NCBI RefSeq assembly: GCF_000716335.1
Contig: NZ_KL591015.1
Coordinates: 14,409 to 78,408, forward strand
Direction: 5' to 3'
Source: Streptomyces sp. NRRL S-118
GTDB lineage: Bacteria; Actinomycetota; Actinomycetes; Streptomycetales; Streptomycetaceae
DNA: 64,000 nt
Shown here: in pieces, positions 26,809 through 35,650 of the stretch
How positions within the stretch are numbered: the stretch's first letter is position 1
Layout: every line of letters begins with the position of its first letter
Translations under genes and position numbers: made by a program
Notes under the pieces: generated by a model
The model's database searches: none
What the model saw: only the letters and a program-made list of their open reading frames with translations
Told to the model about the DNA's origin: nothing

Positions 26809-27813
26809 ATGAGTGCCGCAGATACAACGACTGCCAAGGTGCCGTCCATACGGCCATCGTCGGCACCGGAAACCGCCGCACCCGGTGGCCCAGGCGGGCC
26901 GGCCAGGACGAAGAAGGGGACCGCGGCAGGAGCCGGAGTGCCGTGGGCGCTGCTCGCGCCCTGCCTGCTCGTCCTCCTGCTCGTCCTCGGCTATCCGCTG
27001 GTACGACTGGTCACCCTGTCCTTCCAGAAGTTCGAGCAGCCCCAGCTGTGGGGCTTCAAGGAGCCCGAGTCCGTCGGCTTCGCGAACTTCACCAAGATCC
27101 TCGGCGACGGCGAGTTCTGGGCCGTCGTGCTGCGGACCGTGGTCTTCGCCGGCGGCGCGGTGATCCTCACCATGGTCATCGGCATGCTCATCGCCCTGCT
27201 CCTCCAGCGGGTCTCCGGATGGGTCAGGACGCTGATCAACATCGCGCTGGTGGCGAGCTGGGGCATGCCCATCATCGTCGCCACGGCGATCTTCAAGTGG
27301 CTGTTCGACACCGACTACGGCGTCCTGAACTGGCTGCTCGACAAACTGCCCGGCGTCGACATGATCGGCCACAACTGGTTCGCCAGCGGGCCGCAGGGCC
27401 TCGCCGTGATCATGCTGCTGGTCGTCTGGGGCGCCGTGCCCTTCGTCGTCATCACGCTCAGCGCCGGCCTCACCCAGGTGCCCAAGGAGCTGGAGGAGGC
27501 CGCCCGGCTCGACGGCGCCGGCGGCTGGGGCGTGTTCCGCTACGTCACCCTGCCGATCCTCAAGCCGATCATCGTGATGCTCACGACCCTCTCGGTGATC
27601 TGGGACATGGGTGTCTTCCCCCAGGTCTTCGTGATGCGCAACGGCCACCCGGAGGCCGAGTTCCAGCTGCTGACGACGTACTCGTACGACAAGGCCTTCG
27701 TCGTCAACGACTACGGCGGCGGCTCGGCCATCGCACTCGTCACCGTCGTCCTGCTGCTCGGCGTCGTGGCCGTGTACATGCGGCAGATGCTCAAGATCGG
27801 AGAAGTCGAGTGA
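26809..27813 (+). CDS. dasB: chitobiose ABC transporter permease DasB
   Basis: 334-residue sugar ABC permease of the MalF type with about six membrane segments after a disordered 45-residue N-terminus rich in Thr, Pro and Ala. The EAA loop is ELEEAARLDGAGGWGVFRYVTLPILKP (about residues 228-254). ATG 26809 is preceded by GAGGAG. It pairs with DasC to form the membrane channel; the ATPase is not in this operon, and in Streptomyces the shared MsiK serves. Confidence 0.93.
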   Translation: MSAADTTTAKVPSIRPSSAPETAAPGGPGGPARTKKGTAAGAGVPWALLAPCLLVLLLVLGYPLVRLVTLSFQKFEQPQLWGFKEPESVGFANFTKILGDGEFWAVVLRTVVFAGGAVILTMVIGMLIALLLQRVSGWVRTLINIALVASWGMPIIVATAIFKWLFDTDYGVLNWLLDKLPGVDMIGHNWFASGPQGLAVIMLLVVWGAVPFVVITLSAGLTQVPKELEEAARLDGAGGWGVFRYVTLPILKPIIVMLTTLSVIWDMGVFPQVFVMRNGHPEAEFQLLTTYSYDKAFVVNDYGGGSAIALVTVVLLLGVVAVYMRQMLKIGEVE

Positions 27814-28655
27814 GCACCACCACTGCGCCGCGGAACAAGGCCGCGGGGAAGCTCGGCTGGAACCTGCTCGGCCTGCTCGTCTTCGTCTGCGCCGGCTTCC
27901 CCGTCTACTGGATGCTGAACACGGCGTTCAAGCCGGCCAGGGACGCCATCGATCCGGACCCGCACTTCTTCCCGCGCACGTTCACCCTGGAGAACTTCGA
28001 GCGCGCCTTCCAGGTCGCCGACTTCTGGGGCCCGGTCGGACGCTCACTGATCGTCTCGGTCGTCGTCGTCCTCATCGGCATCGTCGTGGGCATGCTGGCC
28101 GCGCTCGCCATCTCGCGGTTCGCCTTCCGGGGCCGCAAGGTCGTGATCATCGGCATCCTGGCGGTCCAGATGGTCCCGCTCGTCGCGATGATCATCCCGG
28201 TCTTCCTGCTCCTGAACGACCTCGGTCAGTACGACAAGCTCACCGGCCTGATCATCACCTACCTGACCTTCATCCTCCCGTTCACGGTCTGGACGCTGCG
28301 CGGCTTCATCGTCAACATCCCCCGGGAGCTGGAGGAGGCGGCCATGGTCGACGGCTGCACCCGCACCGGCGCCTTCGTCCGCGTGGTCTTCCCGCTGCTC
28401 GCCCCCGGCATGGTCGCGACGTCCGTGTACGGCTTCATCCAGGCCTGGAACGAGTACCTGTACGCCCTGATGCTGATGAGCCAGCAGAACCAGACGGCCA
28501 CCGTGTGGCTCGGGAACTTCACGACCAAGCACGGGACCGAGTACGCCCCGATGATGGCCGGCGCCACGCTGATGGCCGTCCCCATCGTCGTCCTCTTCCT
28601 CCTCGTCCAGCGCAAGATGGCCGCGGGTCTGACAGCCGGCGCGGTGAAGGGATAA
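27810..28655 (+). CDS. dasC: chitobiose ABC transporter permease DasC
   Basis: 281-residue MalG-type permease with six membrane segments. The EAA loop reads ELEEAAMVDGCTRTGAFVRVVFPLLAPG. It starts at GTG 27810, overlapping the dasB stop by GTGA, so the two permeases are translated together. dasD follows after 7 bp. Confidence 0.93.
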   Translation: MSTTTAPRNKAAGKLGWNLLGLLVFVCAGFPVYWMLNTAFKPARDAIDPDPHFFPRTFTLENFERAFQVADFWGPVGRSLIVSVVVVLIGIVVGMLAALAISRFAFRGRKVVIIGILAVQMVPLVAMIIPVFLLLNDLGQYDKLTGLIITYLTFILPFTVWTLRGFIVNIPRELEEAAMVDGCTRTGAFVRVVFPLLAPGMVATSVYGFIQAWNEYLYALMLMSQQNQTATVWLGNFTTKHGTEYAPMMAGATLMAVPIVVLFLLVQRKMAAGLTAGAVKG

Positions 28656-28662
28656 CGCCGTC

Positions 28663-30189
28663 ATGACCACACTCGTACGGGACACCGCCTCCGGCTCCCT
28701 CACCCGGGACGCCCTCACCGTCCTCCAGCCGGGCTTCGCCGGGACCACCGCGCCCGACTGGCTGCTGCGCCGCATCGGCGAGGGGCTCGCCTCCGTGGGC
28801 CTCTTCGGCCGCAACATCGAGGACCCCGCGCAACTGTCCGCGCTCACCGCGCAGTTGCGGGCGGAGCGGGACGACATCCTCGTCGCCGTCGACGAGGAGG
28901 GCGGTGACGTCACCCGCCTGGAGGTGCGCACCGGCTCCTCCTTCCCCGGCAACCTCGCGCTCGGCTCGGTCGACGACACCGGACTGACCCGGGCCGTGGC
29001 CCGGGAGCTCGGCCGCCGGCTCGCCGCCTGCGGCGTGGACTTCAACTGGGCGCCGTCCGCCGACGTCAACTCGGACCCGGGGAACCCGGTCATCGGCGTC
29101 CGGTCCTTCGGCGCCGACCCCGGGCTGGTGGCCCGGCACACCGTGGCGTACATCGAGGGACTCCAGTCCGCCGGTGTCGCCGCCTGCACCAAGCACTTCC
29201 CCGGACACGGCGACACCAATGTGGACTCACACCTCGCGATGCCCCGTATCGATGTGGATCCGGACACATTGCACGCCCGTGAGCTGGCACCTTTTCGCGC
29301 GGCCATCGCCGCGGGTTCCAAATCGGTGATGAGCGCGCATATCCTTCTTCCCGCGCTCGATCCCGATCGCCCCGCCACCCTGAGCCCGCGGATCCTCACC
29401 GGACTGCTGCGCCAGGAACTGGGGTACGAGGGGCTGATCGTCACCGATGGCATGGAGATGCAGGCCATCGCGTCGACGTACGGCATCGAGCGCGGCTCCG
29501 TCCTCGCACTCGCGGCGGGCGCCGACGCCATCTGCGTCGGCGGCGGCCTGGCGGACGAGGAGACCGTACTGCGGCTGCGCGACGCGCTGGTCGAAGCGGT
29601 ACGGACCGGCGAACTGCCCGAGGAGCGGCTGGCCGACGCGGCGGCGCGGGTGCGCGCCCTGGCGTCCTGGACCCAGGCGCACCGGGTCAGGGGGGCTCAG
29701 ACGGAGCCGGGCGCGGCTTCAGAGGAGGGGACCGCGCCCGGCACCGACACCGTCGGTGTCGGACTCGTGGCCGCGCGGCGCGCCCTCACGGTGACGGGGA
29801 CGCGCGAGCCGCTCACCGCTCCCCCCTACGTCGCCGCCTTCGCCCCGGTGGCGAACATCGCGGTCGGCGACGAGACGCCGTGGGGCATCGGGCCAGAGCT
29901 GGCGCGGCTGCTGCCGGGCACGGCGACGGGGACGTACGCCGCCGACGTGGCCGTGGACCGGGTGCTGCGGGACGCGGGGGAGCGGCGGATCGTCGCGGTG
30001 GTGCGGGACGTGCACCGCCACCCGTGGATGGGCCGGGCCCTGGACGGCCTGCTGGCGGCCCGCCCGGACTCCGTGGTGGTCGAGATGGGCGTGAACCAGG
30101 CCCCGGCGCGCGGGGCCCTGCACATCGCGACGCACGGCGCGGCGCGGGTGTGCGGGACGGCGGCGGCGGAGGTCATCGCCGGCGCGTGA
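28663..30189 (+). CDS. dasD: family 3 beta-N-acetylglucosaminidase DasD
   Basis: 508-residue GH3 enzyme without a signal peptide, so it acts inside the cell on imported chitobiose. The NagZ-type motif KHFPGHGDTNVDSH (about residues 182-195) supplies the Asp-His pair, and the nucleophile Asp lies in IVTDGMEMQA (about 262). A C-terminal domain of about 170 residues follows. It is the last gene of the das operon, 7 bp after dasC, and would release GlcNAc for phosphorylation and deacetylation before NagB. Confidence 0.93.
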   Translation: MTTLVRDTASGSLTRDALTVLQPGFAGTTAPDWLLRRIGEGLASVGLFGRNIEDPAQLSALTAQLRAERDDILVAVDEEGGDVTRLEVRTGSSFPGNLALGSVDDTGLTRAVARELGRRLAACGVDFNWAPSADVNSDPGNPVIGVRSFGADPGLVARHTVAYIEGLQSAGVAACTKHFPGHGDTNVDSHLAMPRIDVDPDTLHARELAPFRAAIAAGSKSVMSAHILLPALDPDRPATLSPRILTGLLRQELGYEGLIVTDGMEMQAIASTYGIERGSVLALAAGADAICVGGGLADEETVLRLRDALVEAVRTGELPEERLADAAARVRALASWTQAHRVRGAQTEPGAASEEGTAPGTDTVGVGLVAARRALTVTGTREPLTAPPYVAAFAPVANIAVGDETPWGIGPELARLLPGTATGTYAADVAVDRVLRDAGERRIVAVVRDVHRHPWMGRALDGLLAARPDSVVVEMGVNQAPARGALHIATHGAARVCGTAAAEVIAGA

Positions 30190-30197
30190 GCGCGGAC

Positions 30198-30241
30198 ACG
30201 CGAGGGGGCCCGGTTCCGGACGGAACCGGGCCCCCTCGCGT
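30198..30241. terminator. bidirectional terminator between dasD and nagB
   Basis: A perfect 21-bp stem (30198-30218 with 30221-30241) with a two-base loop fills the 58-bp gap between the converging dasD and nagB genes, so it can stop both. Confidence 0.88.
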
Positions 30242-30247
30242 CTGCGG

Positions 30248-31033
30248 TCAGATGCCCTGCCAGACGGGCTTGTTGGCGTACGTGTGCCGGAAGTAGTCGG
30301 CGAGCTTCAGCTTCGACGCGGCCGCCTCGTCGACGACGACCGTGGCGTGCGGGTGCAGTTGCAGTGCGGAGGCGGGCACGAGGGCGGAGACCGGGCCCTC
30401 CACCGTCTGGGCCACCGCCTCGGCCTTGCCCTCGCCGGTGGCGAGGAGCACCAGGTGGCGGGCCTCCAGGATGGTGCCGATGCCCTGGGTGATCACGTGG
30501 TGGGGCACCTGCTCGATGTCACCGCCGAAGAAGCGCGCGTTGTCGACGCGGGTCTGCTCGGTGAGCGTCTTGATGCGGGTGCGGGAGGCGAGGGAGGAGC
30601 ACGGCTCGTTGAAGCCGATGTGCCCGTCGGTGCCGATGCCGAGGATCTGCAGGTCCACACCGCCCGCCTCGGCCAGCGCCCTGTCGTACGCCTCGCAGGC
30701 CGCCTGGACGTCCTCGGCGGAGCCGTCGGGGCCCATGAAGGCGTCGGGGCCCAGCCCGAGCGGCTCGACGACCTGGCGCAGGACGGTGGAGCGGTAGGAC
30801 TCCGGGTGCCCGGCGGGCAGTCCGACGTACTCGTCGAGCTGGGCTATGCGGGCGCGCGAGACGTCCACGGCGCCGGAGGCGACCTTGGCGGTCAGCGCGT
30901 CGTAGATGGGCAGCGGGGTCGATCCGGTGGCCACGCCGAGCAGAGCGTCGGGCTTGCGGCGCAGAAGAGCGGCGATGCCTTCGGCGATCAGCTCGCCGCC
31001 CGCCTTGGCGTCCTGGACGATGACAACTTCCAC
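30248..31033 (-). CDS. nagB: glucosamine-6-phosphate deaminase
   Basis: 261-residue NagB that turns glucosamine 6-phosphate into fructose 6-phosphate and ammonia. The P-loop-like GVATGSTPLPIYDAL, the catalytic LDEYVGL and the GIGTDGHIGFNEP block are all present, as is the lid region near ITQGIGTILEA. GTG 31033 gives the canonical start (MEVVIVQDA). Because glucosamine 6-phosphate is the DasR inducer, NagB also resets the signal. A dre-like site lies 29 bp upstream of the start. Confidence 0.95.
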   Translation of the reverse strand: MEVVIVQDAKAGGELIAEGIAALLRRKPDALLGVATGSTPLPIYDALTAKVASGAVDVSRARIAQLDEYVGLPAGHPESYRSTVLRQVVEPLGLGPDAFMGPDGSAEDVQAACEAYDRALAEAGGVDLQILGIGTDGHIGFNEPCSSLASRTRIKTLTEQTRVDNARFFGGDIEQVPHHVITQGIGTILEARHLVLLATGEGKAEAVAQTVEGPVSALVPASALQLHPHATVVVDEAAASKLKLADYFRHTYANKPVWQGI

Positions 31034-31061
31034 GCTGGACCTGCCGATCTGAAGGATGACA

Positions 31062-31077
31062 TGTGGTATAGACCAAT
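31062..31077. promoter_or_regulatory. dre-like DasR site between nagB and SIS gene
   Basis: TGTGGTATAGACCAAT fits the dre consensus (core GGT-TAGACC). It lies 29 bp ahead of nagB and 50 bp ahead of the divergent SIS gene, so one site could control both. Confidence 0.82.
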
Positions 31078-31126
31078 CTAGCAGAACGGCCCTCCCCGCT
31101 GGCGGCCCGGCGGGAGCCCGTGTTCG

Positions 31127-32185
31127 ATGGTGCGCATGAGCGAGCAGCCGGGCCGGATCATGGCGGGGGAGATGGCGGAGCAGCCCGCGGTGCTGCGCCG
31201 GATCCTCGACGAGGGCGCCCCGCGGATCCGCGAGGTGGCGCGGGCCGTCCGGGAGCGGCGCCCGCGGTTCGTCCTGCTGACGGCGCGCGGCACCTCGGAC
31301 AACGCGGCGCTGTACGCCAAGTACCTGCTGGAGGTCCGGCTCGGGCTGCCGTGCGGGCTGACGTCCATGTCCACCACGACGGCGTACGGGGCGAAGCCCG
31401 ACTACACCGACGTCCTGGTCGTCACGGTCAGCCAGTCCGGCGGCTCCCCGGACCTGGTCGCCTCGGCCCGCGCGGCGCGGGAGGCGGGCGGGCTGACCCT
31501 GGCGGTGACCAACAACCCCGACTCGTCGCTCGCGGCGGTGTCCGAGCACCACATCGACATCCTGGCCGGCCCCGAGAAGGCGCTGCCCGCCACCAAGACG
31601 TACACCGCCTCGCTGCTGTCGCTGTACCTCCTCGTCGAGGGCCTCGGCGGCGACGGCGGCGGCGCGGCCGCCCGGGACCTCCCCGAACTGGCCGCCCGGG
31701 TCCTCGGCCGCCGTGACGAGGTCCGGGCCCTGGCCGCCCGCTACCGCTTCGCCGAGCGGATGGTCATCACCTCGCGGGGTTACGGCTACCCCACGGCCAA
31801 GGAGGCGGCCCTGAAGCTGATGGAGACCAGCTACATCCCCGCCCTCGCCTACTCGGGCGCCGACCTGCTGCACGGTCCGCTCGCCATGGTCGACAACATC
31901 TCGCCCGTCATCGCGGTCGTCCCGGACGGCAAGGGCGGCGAGGCGCTCCAGCCGGTCCTCGACCGCCTCCGCGGCCGCGGCGCCGACCTGGTGGTCGTGG
32001 GACCGCGCCCCCAGGTGGACGCCGCGTCGGCGGGCTTCGTCCTCCCGACGGACGGCGTCCCCGAGGAGCTCCAGCCGATCCTGGAGATCCTCCCGCTGCA
32101 GCTCCTCGCCCACGAGGTCACCCTCGCCCGGGGCCAGGACCCCGACGCGCCGCGCGCCCTGGCGAAGGTGACCGAGACGCACTGA
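31127..32185 (+). CDS. SIS-domain amino-sugar isomerase/deaminase (AgaS/GlmS-C-like)
   Basis: 352-residue protein of two SIS domains (about 25-170 and 200-345). It resembles the isomerase half of glucosamine-fructose-6-phosphate aminotransferase, with LTARGTSDNAALYAKY, TVSQSGGSPD and YPTAKEAALKLMETSYIPALAYSGADLLHGPLAMV, but lacks the glutaminase domain. It probably binds a phosphorylated amino sugar. ATG 31127 is used; ATG 31136 is possible. Divergent from nagB with a shared dre site. Confidence 0.85.
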   Translation: MVRMSEQPGRIMAGEMAEQPAVLRRILDEGAPRIREVARAVRERRPRFVLLTARGTSDNAALYAKYLLEVRLGLPCGLTSMSTTTAYGAKPDYTDVLVVTVSQSGGSPDLVASARAAREAGGLTLAVTNNPDSSLAAVSEHHIDILAGPEKALPATKTYTASLLSLYLLVEGLGGDGGGAAARDLPELAARVLGRRDEVRALAARYRFAERMVITSRGYGYPTAKEAALKLMETSYIPALAYSGADLLHGPLAMVDNISPVIAVVPDGKGGEALQPVLDRLRGRGADLVVVGPRPQVDAASAGFVLPTDGVPEELQPILEILPLQLLAHEVTLARGQDPDAPRALAKVTETH

Positions 32186-32189
32186 GGCG

Positions 32190-32942
32190 CTACGGCATCG
32201 AGCCGTTCGTCGCGTCCAGCCAGTGCCCGGTGACGGCCCGGCCGTCGTCGGACGCCAGGAACGCCACCACGTCCGCGATGTCGGAGGGCGCGCCCACCCG
32301 GCCGAGCGCCGAGAAGGCGGCCGCGTCCGTCCGGGCGGCCTCGCCGGTCCGCAGCCACGCCGCGTTGATGTCCGTGTCGACGATGCCGGGCGCGACCGCG
32401 TTCACCGTGATGCCCCGGCCGCCGACGGCCTTCGCCAGGTACTGCGTGAAGACGTCCAGCGCGCTCTTGGTCATCGCGTACGCGATCAGGTCCGGCATCA
32501 TCGCCGCCTTCGACAGCCCCGTCGAGACGTTCACGATCCGGCCGCCGTCCCGCAGCCGCCGCAGACCCAGCCGGGCGAGGAAGAACGGCGCCTTGGTGTT
32601 CACCGCGAACAGCCGGTCGTACTCCGCCTCGGGGATCTCGCCGAACGGCGTCCGGGAGGCGATGCCCGCGTTGTTCACCAGGATGTCCAGCCCGTCCGCG
32701 TGCCGGTCGAACCGCTCCCACAACGCCTCGGCGTCCCCCGGTACGCCGAGCTCCTGGCCGATCGCGAAGGCCGAGCCCCCGGCCGCCTCGATCGCGGCCA
32801 CCGTCTCCGCCGCGGCGGCCGCGTTCGTGCCGTAGTGCACCGCCACCCTCGCCCCGTCGCGGCCGAGTCGCTCCGCGATGCTCCGGCCGATGCCCCGGCT
32901 GCCGCCCGTGACGAGTGCCGTCCTGCCCGTGAGCGTGCCCAT
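32190..32942 (-). CDS. short-chain dehydrogenase/reductase
   Basis: 250-residue classical SDR. It has the NADP(H) motif TGGSRGIGRSI, NNAG in the fourth strand, and the YxxxK catalytic pair in AYAMTKSALDVFT. Substrate unknown. Its stop is 4 bp from the end of the converging SIS gene. It is divergent from the TetR gene, and two operator repeats lie between them, so it is very likely the repressor's target. Confidence 0.88.
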   Translation of the reverse strand: MGTLTGRTALVTGGSRGIGRSIAERLGRDGARVAVHYGTNAAAAAETVAAIEAAGGSAFAIGQELGVPGDAEALWERFDRHADGLDILVNNAGIASRTPFGEIPEAEYDRLFAVNTKAPFFLARLGLRRLRDGGRIVNVSTGLSKAAMMPDLIAYAMTKSALDVFTQYLAKAVGGRGITVNAVAPGIVDTDINAAWLRTGEAARTDAAAFSALGRVGAPSDIADVVAFLASDDGRAVTGHWLDATNGSMP

Positions 32943-32960
32943 GGCAACGCCCCCCTTTTC

Positions 32961-33017
32961 TTTAGTGGTCGTTACAGAATCACCGTAGCAGGCGTTTTTT
33001 AGTGGTCGCTATAAAAT
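32961..33017. promoter_or_regulatory. paired direct-repeat operators of the TetR/SDR intergenic region
   Basis: TTTAGTGGTCGTTACAGAAT (32961-32980) and TTTAGTGGTCGCTATAAAAT (32998-33017) share 17 of 20 positions and are 37 bp apart. One covers the SDR promoter side, the other includes a TATAAA -10 for tetR. The base composition is far more A/T-rich than its surroundings. Confidence 0.78.
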
Positions 33018-33024
33018 GAGGGCC

Positions 33025-33618
33025 ATGGCGACGGGACAGCGCGGCAGGCCCCGCTCCTTCGACCGCTCGGCGGCCCTGGAGCAGGCGGTGATGGCCTTCT
33101 GGGAGCACGGTTACGAGGCGACCTCGGTCGCCGACCTCACCCGGGCCATGGGCATCGGCGCGCCCAGCCTCTACGCGGCTTTCGGCGACAAGAGAGCCCT
33201 GTTCGACGAGGTCGTCGGCGCGTACGGGGAGCGGTACGGCTCCTTCGCCGCCCGGGCGCTCGACGGCGAGCCCACCGCGCGCGAGGGCATCGCCCGGATG
33301 CTCCGGGAAGCCGCGGCGGAGTTCACCGACCCCGCGCACCCGCGCGGCTGTCTGGTGATCTCGGCGGCGGTCAACTGCTCCACACCCGAGGTCGGGCGGG
33401 TCCTGCGTGAGCGGCGCAACGCCAACCTGGCCGGCATGGCGGACCGGATCCGCGCCGACGTCGCGGCGGGACGGCTGCCCGCGGGGACCGATGCGACCGC
33501 GCTCGCCCGCTTCAGCGGAGCCGTCCTGCAGGGCATGTCGCAGCAGGCGCGGGACGGCGCCACGAAGGAGGAGCTGGAGGCGGTGGCCGAGGCGGCCATG
33601 CGGGCCTGGCCCGGCTAG
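33025..33618 (+). CDS. TetR/AcrR-family regulator of the divergent SDR
   Basis: 197-residue regulator. The helix-turn-helix spans about residues 14-55 (TSVADLTRAMGIGAPSLYAAFGDKRALFDEV), and the C-terminal TetR_C-type domain includes HPRGCLVISAAVNCS. The -10 TATAAA is only about 10 bases before ATG 33025, so its mRNA is probably leaderless; ATG 33016 lies inside the -10. It most likely represses itself and the SDR, responding to a small electrophile or solvent-like compound by analogy with YcdC-like members. Confidence 0.82.
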   Translation: MATGQRGRPRSFDRSAALEQAVMAFWEHGYEATSVADLTRAMGIGAPSLYAAFGDKRALFDEVVGAYGERYGSFAARALDGEPTAREGIARMLREAAAEFTDPAHPRGCLVISAAVNCSTPEVGRVLRERRNANLAGMADRIRADVAAGRLPAGTDATALARFSGAVLQGMSQQARDGATKEELEAVAEAAMRAWPG

Positions 33619-33865
33619 CCGGTGTCCCGCCGGTCGGGCCGGCTCGCGGCCCGGCGGGGCCTGCGCCGGCCCGGGCCCGGAAACACCCGCGGGCCGCGGC
33701 GCCGCGACGGGACCCTCAACCCGTCCGGCACCGCAGCCCGGAGTTGCCCGGCCGTCGGGTGTGCGGTCCCGCGGCCGTTGGGAGGTCCCGAGCGCAGTCA
33801 GGGCAGAGAGCGCCGGGTCCTCGATCCACCCTCCTGTGCGGGGAGGGCGGAGGCTTGTCAAGCAT

Positions 33866-33881
33866 TGTGGACTAGACCAAT
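33866..33881 (+). promoter_or_regulatory. dre-like site upstream of sensor kinase gene
   Basis: TGTGGACTAGACCAAT has the dre core GG-CTAGACCA and lies 107 bp before the kinase ATG. The 370-bp gap 33619-33988 otherwise contains only a GC-rich inverted repeat (about 33626-33658) that may end the tetR transcript. Confidence 0.72.
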
Positions 33882-33988
33882 CGAGTCTGTCCATCGGTAA
33901 GAAGATGGTAATTCCAGCGCCCATCCTCCCCTACCGGCCGACGGAACACCAGGTCGGCCGCACAGGTACCCTCGCCCATGTGCCCTCC

Positions 33989-35458
33989 ATGAACGACCTC
34001 GTCCGCCAGCACACCGCCCTGAGCGACTCCGATCTGGAGTGGCTCCACCTGCTGGTGTCGGAGTGGCAGCTGCTCTCCGACCTCTCCTTCGCCGATCTCG
34101 TCCTGTGGGTCCCCACCCTGGACGGCACCCGCTACGTCTCCGTCGCCCAGATGCGGCCCAACACCGGCCCCACCTCCTACCAGGACGACATGGTCGGCCA
34201 CCTCGTCCCGCGCGGCCGCCGCCCGCTGCTGGACGCCGCGCTCGACGAGGGCCGGATCGTCCGCGAGGGCGACCCGGAGTGGCGCGAGGAGGTACCGGTG
34301 CGGGTCGAGTCCATCCCCGTACGCCGGGAGGGCCGCGTCCTCGGCGTGATCGCCCGCAACACCAATCTGCTCACGGTCCGCACGCCCAGCCGGCTGGAGC
34401 TCACCTACCTCCAGTCCGCCTCCGACCTCGCGCAGATGATCGCGAACGGGACCTTCCCCTTCCCCGGCCAGCAGGTCGACATGGACGCCTCGCCCCGTGC
34501 CGGCGACGGGTTGATCCGCCTCGACGCGGACGGCGTCGTGCAGTACGCGTCGCCCAACGCACTCTCCGCGTACCACCGCCTCGGCCTCGCCGCCGACCTC
34601 GTCGGCCAGCACCTCGGCCAGATCACGGCCGAACTCGCCCCCTCCCGCGGCCCGGTCGACGAGGCACTGGTCAAGCTGGCCAGCGGGTACGCGCCGCGCG
34701 AGGCGGAGGTCGAGGGCAGCGGCGGTGTCATCCAGCTGCGCGCGATCCCGCTCAAGCCCAAGGGCACGCGCATCGGTTCACTCGTCCTCCTGCGGGACGT
34801 GACCGAACTCAGGCGCCGCGAACGGGAGTTGATCACGAAGGACGCCACCATCCGGGAGATCCACCACCGGGTGAAGAACAACCTCCAGACGGTCGCCGCG
34901 CTGTTGCGGCTCCAGGCCCGCCGCATGGATTCCGACCGCGGCCGTGAGGCGCTCAACGAGGCGGTGCGGCGCGTGGGTTCCATCGCGATCGTGCACGAGA
35001 CGCTCTCGCAGAACCTCGACGAGCGCGTCGAGTTCGACGACATCGCCGACCGGGTGATCTCGATGGTCGCCGAGATCTCGCCCGGCAAGGTCACCTGCCG
35101 CCGCAACGGGCGCTTCGGCATCCTCGACGCCGAGGTCGCCACGCCCCTGTCGATGGTCCTCACCGAAATCCTCCAGAACGCCCTGGAGCACGCCTTCGCG
35201 CCGGGGGAGCAGGGCACCGTCGAGGTCTCCGCGGTACGCGGCGACCCACGTGCCGCCGACGCCCGGCTGCTGATCACCGTCCAGGACGACGGGCGCGGTC
35301 TGCCGGAGAACTTCGACCCGCAGCGCGCCGGCAACCTCGGGCTCCAGATCGTCCGGACGCTGGTGGAGGGCGAACTGGGCGGCACGTTCGACATGCAGCC
35401 CGCCCCCGTACGCGGCACCCGCGTGGTGCTCGACGTTCCCGTACGCCCTCAGAAGTAG
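33989..35458 (+). CDS. PdtaS-type sensor histidine kinase (GAF-PAS-HisKA_2)
   Basis: 489-residue soluble kinase with no membrane segment. A GAF-like N-terminal domain (about 15-150) and a PAS domain (about 175-280, with LIRLDADGVVQYASPNALSAY) precede a HisKA_2 phosphoacceptor EIHHRVKNNLQTVAALLRLQARR and a GHKL ATPase (EILQNALEHAF, VQDDGRGLPENF, GNLGLQIV). This is the build of mycobacterial PdtaS, which signals to an RNA-binding ANTAR regulator, PdtaR. No response regulator lies next to it. ATG 33989 is used. Confidence 0.88.
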   Translation: MNDLVRQHTALSDSDLEWLHLLVSEWQLLSDLSFADLVLWVPTLDGTRYVSVAQMRPNTGPTSYQDDMVGHLVPRGRRPLLDAALDEGRIVREGDPEWREEVPVRVESIPVRREGRVLGVIARNTNLLTVRTPSRLELTYLQSASDLAQMIANGTFPFPGQQVDMDASPRAGDGLIRLDADGVVQYASPNALSAYHRLGLAADLVGQHLGQITAELAPSRGPVDEALVKLASGYAPREAEVEGSGGVIQLRAIPLKPKGTRIGSLVLLRDVTELRRRERELITKDATIREIHHRVKNNLQTVAALLRLQARRMDSDRGREALNEAVRRVGSIAIVHETLSQNLDERVEFDDIADRVISMVAEISPGKVTCRRNGRFGILDAEVATPLSMVLTEILQNALEHAFAPGEQGTVEVSAVRGDPRAADARLLITVQDDGRGLPENFDPQRAGNLGLQIVRTLVEGELGGTFDMQPAPVRGTRVVLDVPVRPQK

Positions 35459-35515
35459 CGAGCCCGTAGCGGCGCCGGGTTCCGGACCGGGTTCGGGGCC
35501 GCCTCCGCACAGCAG

Positions 35516-35549
35516 CGAGCCCCGGTCCGTCGGAGACGGTCCGGGGCTC
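35516..35549 (+). terminator. terminator after sensor kinase
   Basis: GAGCCCCGG-t-CCGTC pairs with GACGG-t-CCGGGGCTC around GGA; 57 bp past the kinase stop and before the converging wblE. Confidence 0.82.
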
Positions 35550-35650
35550 GAACGCTTAAGGGTTACTGCTGCGCGCTGCGGCTCGGGAGGCGGGTGGTGC
35601 GTACACGCTGTACGCGTCGCCTGACCTCAGGCTCGTAGCGGTGGCGTCGC

